17,927 nt of DNA, taken from positions 1 through 17,927 of the forward strand of contig JAFLUO010000027.1 of assembly GCA_022508705.1 (NCBI GenBank). The letters run 5' to 3'. This DNA is from Oscillospiraceae bacterium. GTDB lineage: Bacteria; Bacillota; Clostridia; Oscillospirales; Acutalibacteraceae. Position numbers and translations under genes: made by a program. Shown one piece after another: positions 1 through 7,330 of this stretch. The notes under the pieces were generated by a model. The model was not told the origin of the DNA, did no database searches, and was given only the letters and a program-made list of their open reading frames with translations. Every line of letters starts with the position of its first letter. The first letter of the stretch is position 1.

Positions 1-119
1 CCACCGAATATGTTTATACAAAAGATTCCGTAAAACGGACTAATGTCCGCCGGAATGAATATAAGCAATGCAGAAACGAAAAACAATATCATTGTAAGTA
101 TGTAACAAGCTCTTTTCAT
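1..119 (-). CDS. Unknown membrane or secreted protein, 5' end only
   Basis: This is the first 39 codons of an open frame that runs off the left edge. It starts at ATG 119-117 behind a strong ribosome binding site (AAAGGGGG, about 7 bases upstream). The peptide begins MKRACYILTMILFFVSALLI, a basic start followed by a long hydrophobic stretch to about residue 22, then a short segment rich in Pro, Phe, Gly and Ile. This fits a signal anchor, an uncleaved signal peptide or a first transmembrane helix. Too little is present to name a family. A sigma-A-like promoter lies upstream at 164-192, and the tRNA-Leu terminator separates it from the tRNA. Start, SD and promoter agree, so I believe the gene is real; its function is unknown. 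Confidence 0.7.
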   Translation of the reverse strand, partial: MKRACYILTMILFFVSALLIFIPADISPFYGIFCINIFG

Positions 120-163
120 ATTAGTTGCCCCCTTTGAAAAAATAAATAGTTATCGGTAATTCA

Positions 164-192
164 ATTCTAATATAAATTAAATTAAAAATCAA
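164..192 (-). promoter_or_regulatory. Putative sigma-A promoter of the left-edge gene
   Basis: On the minus strand there is a TTGATT -35 (192-187), a 17-base A/T-rich spacer and a TAGAAT -10 (169-164). The start codon is 45 bases downstream of the -10, which leaves a leader of about 35-40 bases holding the strong SD. Matches are 4/6 and 5/6 to consensus, with optimal spacing. The base composition here makes chance matches possible. Confidence 0.5.
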
Positions 193-267
193 CAGAAATG
201 CAAAGCTATGCCATAAAGACGACAACAAAATCCGTTCATAAACTTCAGATAAACAGACTAAAAGTTA

Positions 268-290
268 AGGGGCACTTAAAAAGTGCCCCT
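268..290 (-). terminator. Rho-independent terminator after tRNA-Leu
   Basis: There is a perfect 10-bp inverted repeat: AGGGGCACTT (minus strand 290-281), a 3-base loop, then AAGTGCCCCT. It starts 3 bases after the encoded CCA of the tRNA. The following tract TAACTTTTAG is only partly U-rich, so termination may be imperfect, or the hairpin may also define the 3' end for processing. The position directly after a tRNA supports a transcription-end role. Confidence 0.75.
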
Positions 291-293
291 CGG

Positions 294-380
294 TGGTGCC
301 GGTGACCGGACTCGAACCGGTACGCTGTCGCCAGCGGTGGATTTTGAGTCCACTACGTCTGCCAATTCCATCACACCGGC
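294..380 (-). tRNA. tRNA-Leu, anticodon CAA
   Basis: The 87-nt cloverleaf includes an encoded CCA. The acceptor arms GCCGGTG (380-374) and CACCGGC (304-298) pair perfectly, followed by discriminator A and CCA (296-294). The anticodon arm is GTGGA-CTCAAAA-TCCAC, giving anticodon CAA, which reads UUG. The long variable arm (CGCTGGCGACAGCG region) makes this a class II tRNA, as expected for Leu. The T arm reads CCGGTTCGAGTCCGG. It is a single gene, not part of a tRNA cluster, with its own promoter and terminator. Confidence 0.97.
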
Positions 381-397
381 AATTATGTGACTGAAAT

Positions 398-426
398 ATT
401 ATATTAAAATAATTTATAATTGTCAA
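398..426 (-). promoter_or_regulatory. Consensus sigma-A promoter of tRNA-Leu
   Basis: A perfect TTGACA (-35, 426-421) and a perfect TATAAT (-10, 403-398) are separated by exactly 17 bases. Transcription would begin about 10 bases upstream of the mature tRNA 5' end at 380, leaving a very short leader for RNase P. It lies in the gap after radC, so the tRNA does not depend on read-through. Confidence 0.9.
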
Positions 427-465
427 GAGAAACTAAGCAATATTCTTATCATAAAATATTTGATT

Positions 466-1272
466 TCAGGTTCTGAAAATACTGCCCCATTTTCTGCTCT
501 GCCTCATTGAAAAATGCTCTTTTCCGTTGCCCATTATAATATGATCGCTGATTCTTATTCCGACACCTTTCATGGCAGTTACAAGGCTTGATGTAAAAAT
601 AATATCCTGCGGTGACGGTGCAACAATTCCCGAAACATGATTATGTACCACAATAACATTTGCAGCGTTTGTGCTGAAAACCTGCTCGGCAATATTGCGG
701 TAACTCACCGAAACCTTATCAATTTCGCCCATGCCTAAGTTTATACACTTTAAAAGACGGCAAGCGCTGTCAAGACAAACAATGTAAATCTCTTCACGGT
801 TTACTCCGAAATAAACGCCCGACATATATTCGGCTATCTTTTCAGGAGAATCATAAACAGTTTCTTTTGCTGAAATCCTGACCTGCTCATAGCGCCGAGC
901 TAAAGCGGGAAGCAGTTTGATAAGCGATGCGGAATATTCGGAAATCCCTTTAACCTTACATAAATCTTCAAATCGCGCATCAAATACGGCGGACAAAGAG
1001 CCGAACTCGTTAATAAGATCGTGAGCTAAATCGTTCACATCGCGGTTCGGTATTGCATAAAACAGAAACAGCTCTAACGCGTTATGATCCTCAAAAGAAT
1101 CAAGCCCGTTTTCGAGAAAGCGTTTTCTGAGCCTTTGTCTGTGCCCTGCATGAACATTCTTCGGTTTATTTTTCGGCTTTTCCGCTTTTTCAGCGCTTGG
1201 AAGTTTTACTACATTACCTTCCACTTGCATTTCGGAATTGGTGTTTTTCAAATTGTCTCCGGTCATATCCAT
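466..1272 (-). CDS. radC: RadC/UPF0758 family JAMM-domain protein
   Basis: This 268-residue protein has a variable basic N-terminus (1-45), a helix-hairpin-helix region (about 60-130, with FGSLSAVFDA and VKGIS) and a JAB/MPN (JAMM) domain from about 138 to the end. Metal-site residues are visible as HNH (210-212) in VVVHNHVSGIVAPSPQD with Asp223; the family's usual HNHPSG has Val instead of Pro here. An acidic patch REEIYIVCLD precedes it. The family was once tied to DNA repair, but that role is not supported by later genetic work and its true substrate is unknown. The gene begins directly after the stop of the upstream membrane-protein gene, so it is the last gene of a four-gene operon. A second in-frame ATG lies at 1266. 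Confidence 0.93.
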   Translation of the reverse strand: MDMTGDNLKNTNSEMQVEGNVVKLPSAEKAEKPKNKPKNVHAGHRQRLRKRFLENGLDSFEDHNALELFLFYAIPNRDVNDLAHDLINEFGSLSAVFDARFEDLCKVKGISEYSASLIKLLPALARRYEQVRISAKETVYDSPEKIAEYMSGVYFGVNREEIYIVCLDSACRLLKCINLGMGEIDKVSVSYRNIAEQVFSTNAANVIVVHNHVSGIVAPSPQDIIFTSSLVTAMKGVGIRISDHIIMGNGKEHFSMRQSRKWGSIFRT

Positions 1273-1818
1273 TTATTTCAACAACCTTTTAACATATTTT
1301 TGCCATTTATAAACATAAAGAGTAACTATACGGGTAAATGCAATATCATAAATCAAAAACGATACATTACCCGAACCCCAAAGAAATAACAATGTAAATT
1401 TGCCAAAAACGCCGATTTCGTCGTAAGGAATATTTAAAAGCTTAGCGCAAATTAAATAGCCGATGATTATTGCGATATTAAAAAACAGATATTTTATTAT
1501 CCAAGAAACTGCACCTTTGGTTTTACTTTCGATTATACCTTTTAAAATAGGATACACTCCGAAGAAAAGAGCGTAAAACACGGCAGACTCTTTATTCGGA
1601 ACTATCATAACAGATAAAACCGAAACAGCGAAATACACCGCAAATGCAAATTTTGAATTAAATTCAATAACGGCAACCGTTATAAAAATTCCGCAAATAA
1701 CGGGAGCGACATAAGTCATTGAGGGAAAAATGCTGAAAACAGCCATAATTATTATTGATAAAGCGGCTGAAATTCCGCCGAAAGAAGCTTTAACGGATTT
1801 TTCTTTCATTTTATTCAT
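1273..1818 (-). CDS. Integral membrane protein of unknown function
   Basis: I use the ATG at 1818 (MNKMKEKSV), giving 181 residues, because it overlaps the upstream stop as TGATG, a usual sign of translational coupling. A longer frame to 1857 would lie wholly inside the upstream gene. The sequence has about five hydrophobic segments, roughly at residues 15-32, 35-50, 53-70, 76-92 and 106-125, with another near 140-155 and a basic C-terminus (YKWQKYVKRLLK). The SFGGISAALSIIIM start and small multispan size recall S components of ECF vitamin transporters or DUF2232-like proteins, but no diagnostic motif lets me assign one. It lies between the Cys-rich J-like gene and radC. Gene is certain, function unknown. 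Confidence 0.8.
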   Translation of the reverse strand: MNKMKEKSVKASFGGISAALSIIIMAVFSIFPSMTYVAPVICGIFITVAVIEFNSKFAFAVYFAVSVLSVMIVPNKESAVFYALFFGVYPILKGIIESKTKGAVSWIIKYLFFNIAIIIGYLICAKLLNIPYDEIGVFGKFTLLFLWGSGNVSFLIYDIAFTRIVTLYVYKWQKYVKRLLK

Positions 1819-2456
1819 CAGCAGCACCCGCAAAGATCGCCGCCAAAGCATTCGCAAATGCTGTCACAGCACCAAAGGGCACAAAGATCATCAAGACAGC
1901 TGCCTCCACAGCAATCGCAACAGTCACAACCGATACAGCAATCGTCCCAATCGCAACACCCTGAACGGTCGTTATCATTGAGTTTGTAACCGCCGTTAGC
2001 CTTTTTTGAGAGTGAATCGTAAGCTTCTTTGTATTCCGTATTTTCAGAGTCAAGAGAAACGGCTGTTTCAAAATATGAATGTGCTTCATTAAGCCAGCCA
2101 CGACTTCTGTAAATCAACCCTTTTAAATAATGCCACTCAGCAGAGCGCATATTTTCGGGAATGCCGTTAAGAATTGTTTCTGCATCATCAATTCGCCCTT
2201 CCGCTATTTGACGGCGGACATCGGGGAACTGAGTTGAACAAGAGTACTGAGATGACGAATTATACGCATTGCCTGTTCCTCTTTTTTGATTGAAAATATA
2301 ATCAAATGCCAAATCCAGCTCAGCCATTTTTGACTGCTTTTCAGACTCTGTCATATTTGAGCTTTCAATTTCAAAAGCTTTTGTTCTGTACGCTTTCTTT
2401 ACAAGGTCTTCGGAATCATTGGCAGAAACACCTAAAACAGAATACGGATCATTCAT
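1818..2456 (-). CDS. Degenerate J-domain/TPR protein with Cys-rich tail
   Basis: The ATG at 2456 has a good SD (GAGGTG, 6 bases upstream) and gives 212 residues; a GTG at 2465 is possible. Residues 1-58 follow a DnaJ J-domain pattern (NDPYSVLGVSANDSEDLVKK, then AYR, with a terminal LAFDYI helix), but the HPD motif that stimulates Hsp70 ATPase is absent: the loop reads AFEIESSNM. A TPR-like helical pair covers about 105-150 (WHYLKGLIYRSRGWLNEAHS and following). The tail, 165-212, holds 18 Cys in 48 residues, mostly CC and CxC pairs, ending FGGDLCGCC. Similar J-like proteins beside DUF5685 genes are known to me from Clostridia, function undescribed. It overlaps the upstream gene by 8 bases. Metal or iron-sulfur binding by the tail is inference. 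Confidence 0.85.
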   Translation of the reverse strand: MNDPYSVLGVSANDSEDLVKKAYRTKAFEIESSNMTESEKQSKMAELDLAFDYIFNQKRGTGNAYNSSSQYSCSTQFPDVRRQIAEGRIDDAETILNGIPENMRSAEWHYLKGLIYRSRGWLNEAHSYFETAVSLDSENTEYKEAYDSLSKKANGGYKLNDNDRSGCCDWDDCCIGCDCCDCCGGSCLDDLCALWCCDSICECFGGDLCGCC

Positions 2457-3282
2457 CTTTCTCACCTCTCATCCTCATAATAATTTTTCTTCGCCTGTAG
2501 TCAAGCCCTTCAAAAACAATATTGTAAATAATATCTTTAAACTTATAAAATTCAATCTTTTTAATATAGTCCGCAAGCTCTCCGATTGAAATATTAACGG
2601 CAAAAGACGCATCTTTAATTATATTTTCTGTGTTTTTAAAGGGATTAAACGAATTAGATTTAATATCTTTTTCGTAATCGTCAAAAGCATCAAGCAAATA
2701 AACAGTTCTGCCTAAAAAGTACCCGACTTTAAAACTGTCAGAATTTATATTACCATCTGAAAAAATAATACCTAAAACATTCCCCGTTGGGTCAGCCGCA
2801 GAATCAATTCCCTTGAAATCTCTTTCTGCTTCAGCTTGTTTTTTCATATATTTTTCGACTGTATCAAAAATATCGGGATATTTTTTTCTTGCTTTCCTGC
2901 AAATAAGCTTAAAATAGGGCTTAACAGTTTTGCAGAGTAGCTTTTTCAAAAATTTACTGTCGGAAATATTATCACACAGTTTAAAATATGACAGAATAAC
3001 GGTTATTGACGCTGCTTTTTTGAAAATTTCTTCATCTGAGTCAACCTGTAAGCACTTTTTGCATGGGGAAAAGCTGCAATGGGATTTTGAAATTTTTAAA
3101 TCTCTATCTGCCGTTCCCATTTTGTATAAAATGTAAAAAACGGCATCATAGCTTAAAAGAAATCGGGATAAAAAACCGTATTCCCTTTGCATTTGCTTGC
3201 ACAAAGTGCAATAAATGCCTTTGTAAACGTCATAATCTTTAATTTTTAATTCGGGCTTATAAACAGTTACGTAACCGAACAA
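2449..3282 (-). CDS. DUF5685 family protein
   Basis: This 277-residue, mainly helical cytosolic protein opens with FGYVTVYKPELKIKDYDVYK followed by CTLC (Cys25, Cys28), the hallmark of the DUF5685 family. I choose the TTG start at 3282: family members begin MFGYV, and GAGG (3295-3292) lies 9 bases upstream. A GTG at 3297 would add MRYHI and leave no SD. Further Cys are at 69, 74 and 77 (HCSFSPCKKC), so five Cys could bind a metal. Two acidic motifs, DNISD (104-108) and DAFDD (198-202, followed by YEKD), sit in helices and recall the paired DxxxD motifs of all-alpha isoprenoid synthases; that link is inference. It is the first gene of the operon continuing into the J-like gene. No function is established. 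Confidence 0.87.
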   Translation of the reverse strand: MFGYVTVYKPELKIKDYDVYKGIYCTLCKQMQREYGFLSRFLLSYDAVFYILYKMGTADRDLKISKSHCSFSPCKKCLQVDSDEEIFKKAASITVILSYFKLCDNISDSKFLKKLLCKTVKPYFKLICRKARKKYPDIFDTVEKYMKKQAEAERDFKGIDSAADPTGNVLGIIFSDGNINSDSFKVGYFLGRTVYLLDAFDDYEKDIKSNSFNPFKNTENIIKDASFAVNISIGELADYIKKIEFYKFKDIIYNIVFEGLDYRRRKIIMRMRGEKDE

Positions 3283-3315
3283 AATATGATACCTCACGAA
3301 ATTTTACTTATTAAA

Positions 3316-3344
3316 ATAATATCACAACTTGAAAACTAACGCAA
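3316..3344 (-). promoter_or_regulatory. Putative promoter of the DUF5685 operon
   Basis: The 89-base gap between the transhydrogenase-like genes and DUF5685 holds TTGCGT (3344-3339), a 17-base spacer and TATTAT (3321-3316) on the minus strand. This puts the transcript start near 3309, a short leader before the GAGG at 3295-3292. The -35 is a weak match (3/6) and the -10 good (5/6). No convincing terminator for the upstream operon is visible in the same gap, so read-through is possible. Confidence 0.4.
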
Positions 3345-3371
3345 GAAGTACCATAAATATTAAAAGTTTAT

Positions 3372-5588
3372 TTACTTTTGAAGAAGTGTTTTTTCTGAGA
3401 GCAAATCAAATTTACCTTTTTGGCAAAGAATGGTGTCTTTGCCGTAAGGTTTGATACGGGTAATGGTATCGCCTATAAATCTTACGTCAATCGGACAGCG
3501 TTTTTCACAAAGCTCGCAAACGGTAATTTTACTGTTTTCTTGAACCACAAGCGGTTTTTCTGCTCCGTTCTTTTCACGCAAAGCACCTGTCGGGCATTTG
3601 TTAACGCACATACCGCAGAAGGTACAATCGGTATCAGCAAGTTTTTTACCGAATTCGGGAAGCACAACCGTGCCAAAACCTCTGTCAACAAATCCCAAAG
3701 CCGATTTGCCTATAACCTTATCGCAAATTCTTACGCAAAGTCCGCAAAGAACGCATTTGTCAGCATTTCTGCTGATAAGCTCGCTCTTGTCTTCACTGTT
3801 TCGTGAGTGTTTTTCACCGCAAAGGCGTTTATACGAGACGCCGTTTTCATCGGCATATTTTACCAGCTTGCACTCAAAATAGTCGTGGCAACCGCATTCA
3901 AGACAACGCTTTGCCTCTTCCCTTGCCTGCTCGTCTGTAAAGCCTTTATTTACCTCAACAAATGAATGCTTTCTTTCTTCTGGAGAAAGCTGGGGCATTT
4001 GGGCTCTTTGAGCTTTTGAAAATACTGAATAATCAATTTCATCGTCAGCGCGCTCAACAACAAAAGGCTTTCTGTATGCAACTTTTTCACCGTTTAAGTA
4101 AGCATCAATAACAACAGATGCTTTTTGAGCCTCACCGATGGCGGCAATGGCAATATCAGCGCCTTTGTTTGACACGTCGCCTACTGCAAATACTCCTTCC
4201 TCTGACGTTGTGAAATCGCCTTCAGAAGCAAAAATTGTTCCTTTTCTTGTTTGTTCGAGTTTCTCAAATCCGCTGAGCTCGGGTACTTGACCTATTGCCA
4301 TAATAACGGAATCAAGCTCTATAGTTTCTGTCTCACCCGCAATAGGTTCAGGACGGAGTCTGCCGCTTTCGTCAGGCTCTCCCAATTTCATTTTTTGAAG
4401 AACAACACCTGAAACATGACCGTCATTGTCAATAAATTCAATCGGATTTGTAAGATACTTGTAAATTACGCCTTCCTCTTCGGATTCAAGAATTTCCTGT
4501 GGGTCGGCAGGCATTTCGTCTTTAGTTCTTCTGTAAATAACGTAAACATTTTGGGCGCCTAAGCGAACTGCTGTTCGGCAAGCATCCATTGCAGTATTAC
4601 CGCCGCCGCAAACGGCAACATTTTTGCCGATTTGAGGCTTATTGCCAATGCTTACTTCTCTGAGAAAATCAATACCGCCGTAAACACCGTCTAAATCTTC
4701 ACCGGGAACTCGCATTTTACTGCTTTTCCAAGCACCTGCGGCAACTACTGTTGCATCATAATCCTTTTTAATATCATCAAAAGAAATGTCTTTACCGATT
4801 TTTACGCCGTTTTTAAACGTTACGCCCGTAGCAGAAATAAACTCAATTTCCTTATCAAGAACTGCTTTCGGCAGTCTGTATTCAGGGATACCGTAACGAA
4901 GCATTCCGCCCATTTTATCCATTTGCTCAAATACTGTTACGCTGTGACCTTTAAGTGAAAGGAAATATGCCGCTGTAAGACCTGCAGGGCCGCCGCCGAT
5001 AACAGCAACATTTTTTTCGCTGTTTTCAGCCTTTTTCGGCATAAGAGATGTATTGCCGAGGTATTTGTCTGCGGCAAAACTTTTAAGAAACGCTATTGAA
5101 ATTGCAGAATCAACGTATTGTCTGCGGCAAGCCTTTTCGCACGGGTGCGGACAAACTCTGCCTATTGATGACGGGAAGGGAACCTTTTCTCTGATAAGTT
5201 TTACTGCTTCCTCGTATTCGCCGTTTGCAATCAAGCCAACATACCCCTGACAGTCAGTGCCTGCAGGGCAAGCCTTTGTACACGGCGCTTTGCAGTCGCC
5301 CGTGTGGTCACTTAAAAGAAGCTCCAATGCAACTTTTCGTGACTGTTTTACTCTTTCAGATTCGGTATGTATAACCATTCCGTCAGAAGGTTTCGTAGCG
5401 CAAGCTCGCAAAAGCTTAGGAACACCCTCTGCTTCAACCGTGCAAAGTCCGCAACCGCCGTAAGCCTCAACAATAGGGTCATAGCACATATTGGGAATGC
5501 TTATTCCGTTTTCAGTCGCAATATCAAGAACTGATTTTTCTGAATCGGTAATTATTTCTTTACCGTCAATAGTAATTTTAATCTGCAT
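3372..5588 (-). CDS. NuoG/GltD/ferredoxin fusion, Stn-type transhydrogenase subunit
   Basis: This 738-residue iron-sulfur flavoprotein has, in order: a [2Fe-2S] domain (Cys35, 46, 49, 63); a His/Cys cluster region (His95, Cys99, 103, 107, 113) joined to a GltD-type N-terminal cluster (Cys146, 150, 154); a two-nucleotide-binding FAD/NAD(P) domain (VIGGGPAG about 196-203, CGGGNTAMD about 327-335, with YRR suggesting NADP(H)); a CLECGC motif; two [4Fe-4S] clusters (Cys612/615/618/622 and 655/658/661/665); and a C-terminal CELCEKRC...LCQKG motif (Cys691, 694, 698, 722). No hydrogenase H-cluster or molybdopterin domain follows. With NuoE- and NuoF-like partners it fits the electron-bifurcating NAD/ferredoxin/NADP transhydrogenase (Stn) described in Sporomusa. 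ATG 5588 is chosen for its GGAGG and the TAATG overlap with nuoF. Confidence 0.85.
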   Translation of the reverse strand: MQIKITIDGKEIITDSEKSVLDIATENGISIPNMCYDPIVEAYGGCGLCTVEAEGVPKLLRACATKPSDGMVIHTESERVKQSRKVALELLLSDHTGDCKAPCTKACPAGTDCQGYVGLIANGEYEEAVKLIREKVPFPSSIGRVCPHPCEKACRRQYVDSAISIAFLKSFAADKYLGNTSLMPKKAENSEKNVAVIGGGPAGLTAAYFLSLKGHSVTVFEQMDKMGGMLRYGIPEYRLPKAVLDKEIEFISATGVTFKNGVKIGKDISFDDIKKDYDATVVAAGAWKSSKMRVPGEDLDGVYGGIDFLREVSIGNKPQIGKNVAVCGGGNTAMDACRTAVRLGAQNVYVIYRRTKDEMPADPQEILESEEEGVIYKYLTNPIEFIDNDGHVSGVVLQKMKLGEPDESGRLRPEPIAGETETIELDSVIMAIGQVPELSGFEKLEQTRKGTIFASEGDFTTSEEGVFAVGDVSNKGADIAIAAIGEAQKASVVIDAYLNGEKVAYRKPFVVERADDEIDYSVFSKAQRAQMPQLSPEERKHSFVEVNKGFTDEQAREEAKRCLECGCHDYFECKLVKYADENGVSYKRLCGEKHSRNSEDKSELISRNADKCVLCGLCVRICDKVIGKSALGFVDRGFGTVVLPEFGKKLADTDCTFCGMCVNKCPTGALREKNGAEKPLVVQENSKITVCELCEKRCPIDVRFIGDTITRIKPYGKDTILCQKGKFDLLSEKTLLQK

Positions 5589-7330
5589 TATTCCACCTCC
5601 ACAGCGCCGAAGCGGCAAGCCGCCATACAGCTTCCGCATCCAATGCAAACGTCACGGTCAATTTTGTGTGCCGATTTAATCTCTCCCGTAATTGCACCTG
5701 TCGGGCATTTACGGGCACAAAGTGTACAGCCACGGCAAGCATCGGGATTGATTTTGTATTTTATGAGTTTCGTACATTCGTGTGCCGTGCAATGTTTGTT
5801 TTCAATATGGTCTGTATATTCGTCACGGAAATATTTAAGAGTTGTAAGAACGGGATTAGGCGCAGTCTGACCGAGGCCGCACAAAGCGCCGTCTTTAATT
5901 GAATAGCAAAGCTCCTCAAGAAGAGCAATATCCTCTTCCCTGCCTTCGCCCTCTGTTATTCTTGTGAGAACTTCAAGCATACGCTTTGTGCCAATACGGC
6001 AATGGGTACATTTTCCGCAGGATTCTTTAGCTGTAAAGTCAAGGAAGAATTTTGCCATGCCAACCATACAGGTGCTTTCATCCATAACAACCATTCCGCC
6101 TGAGCCCATAATTGCACCCGTTGCGGATAGTGCCTTATAATCAATTACAGTATCCAGCAAACTTTCGGGAATACATCCGCCTGAAGGTCCGCCCATTTGA
6201 ACCGCTTTAAATTTTTTGCCGTCTCTTATTCCGCCGCCTATACCGAAAATAACATCACGAAGGGTTTTGCCCATGGGAATTTCAACAAGTCCGCCTTTAT
6301 TTACTTTGCCTGTAAGAGCAAAAACCTTTGTACCCTTGCTGGTTTCTGTTCCCATTGCGGCAAATTTTTCACCGCCGTTTTGGATTATCCACGCAACATT
6401 TGCAAATGTTTCGACATTATTGATGTTTGACGGTTTATTTAAGAAGCCAGACTGAGCAGGAAACGGAGGCTTTAAACGAGGCATACCTCTTGAACCTTCA
6501 AGGGATTCAATAAGTGCTGTTTCCTCACCGCATACGAAGGCTCCTGCGCCTGCTTTAATTTTAAAATCGCAGGAAAAATCTGTGCCGAAAATATTATTTC
6601 CTACAAAGCCCTTCTCTTTCGCTTGCTTTATGGCTTTTTTCAAGCGTTTTATCGCAAGCGGATACTCGGCACGGACATACACAATAGCTTGCTTCGCACC
6701 TATTGCGTAAGCGCCGATAAGCATACCCTCAATAAGTGTGTGCGGATCGCTTTCAATAACCGCTCTGTCCATAAATGCGCCCGGGTCGCCTTCATCCGCA
6801 TTGCAGATAAGATATTTTTCTGTATCCTCTGAGCCTCTTGCCGCATTCCACTTAAACCACGTGGGGAAGCCTGCACCGCCGCGGCCTGCAAGACCTGAAA
6901 TTTTTATCTCTTCAATAACCTGCTCGGGTGTCATTTGGGTAACGCACTTTTTAATTGCTTCATAGCCGTTATCGTCTATGTAATCTTCAATATTTTCGGG
7001 ATTTATTACACCGCAATGGCGAAGCGCAATTCTCGTTTGTGAAGAAAGAAAGGCTTTATCGTCATCGGAAATTTCGTAATCGGCAGTTAAAGAGAAATCG
7101 CCGCAATTTACTGCTTCTGCAATTTTTCCGGCAATTTCAGGAGTTACCTTTACAAATCGGTGAAGCTCGTTTTCGTTATAAACGTCAACTATCGGTTCAA
7201 GATAACACATGCCTATGCATCCCGTAAAGTCAAGCTCGTTATCTTTATTTAACTTTTGCACAAAAATATCATAAGCTTTCAGTGCACCTGCGGCAATTCC
7301 GCAACTGCCCTGACCTACTACAACCTTCAT
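5588..7330 (-). CDS. nuoF: NuoF-like NADH-binding flavoprotein subunit
   Basis: This 580-residue subunit accepts or donates electrons at NAD(H) through FMN. An N-terminal thioredoxin-like ferredoxin domain has only three of the usual four cluster Cys (10, 38, 42). The NuoF core shows GRGGAGFP (149-156) and ADEGDPGAF (178-186) for FMN and NADH, an SLBB-type region, and ESCGKCTHC (Cys438, 441, 444, with Cys484) for a [4Fe-4S] cluster. The C-terminal extension (about 526-580) is a two-cluster ferredoxin (Cys532/535/538/542 and 562/565/568/572). This layout is that of HydB/NuoF subunits in soluble bifurcating complexes, not respiratory complex I. Its ATG overlaps the nuoE stop as ATGA, behind AAAGGAGAG, and its stop overlaps the next start, so the three subunits are coupled. 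Confidence 0.95.
   Translation of the reverse strand: MKVVVGQGSCGIAAGALKAYDIFVQKLNKDNELDFTGCIGMCYLEPIVDVYNENELHRFVKVTPEIAGKIAEAVNCGDFSLTADYEISDDDKAFLSSQTRIALRHCGVINPENIEDYIDDNGYEAIKKCVTQMTPEQVIEEIKISGLAGRGGAGFPTWFKWNAARGSEDTEKYLICNADEGDPGAFMDRAVIESDPHTLIEGMLIGAYAIGAKQAIVYVRAEYPLAIKRLKKAIKQAKEKGFVGNNIFGTDFSCDFKIKAGAGAFVCGEETALIESLEGSRGMPRLKPPFPAQSGFLNKPSNINNVETFANVAWIIQNGGEKFAAMGTETSKGTKVFALTGKVNKGGLVEIPMGKTLRDVIFGIGGGIRDGKKFKAVQMGGPSGGCIPESLLDTVIDYKALSATGAIMGSGGMVVMDESTCMVGMAKFFLDFTAKESCGKCTHCRIGTKRMLEVLTRITEGEGREEDIALLEELCYSIKDGALCGLGQTAPNPVLTTLKYFRDEYTDHIENKHCTAHECTKLIKYKINPDACRGCTLCARKCPTGAITGEIKSAHKIDRDVCIGCGSCMAACRFGAVEVE

Noticed and set aside
464..478. TTTCAG/CTGAAA hairpin over the radC stop codon as a terminator
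   Set aside because: The stem is only six bases with a three-base loop and is followed by a mixed A/T tract; too weak to call.
1811..2101. Hydrophobic Ala/Val-rich frame overlapping the Cys-rich tail
   Set aside because: It is an alternate-frame reading of Cys/Asp codons within the J-like gene, with no ribosome binding site of its own.
3362..3379. AAAAGT/ACTTTT inverted repeat at the end of the redox operon as a terminator
   Set aside because: The stem is six bases, nearly all A/T, with a six-base loop and no clear U-tract; it is expected by chance in such AT-rich DNA.
3372..5588. [FeFe] hydrogenase catalytic subunit, suggested by the NuoE/NuoF neighbours
   Set aside because: None of the H-cluster Cys motifs (TSCCPxW, MPCxxKxxE-type) occur; the central part is an FAD/NAD(P) domain instead.
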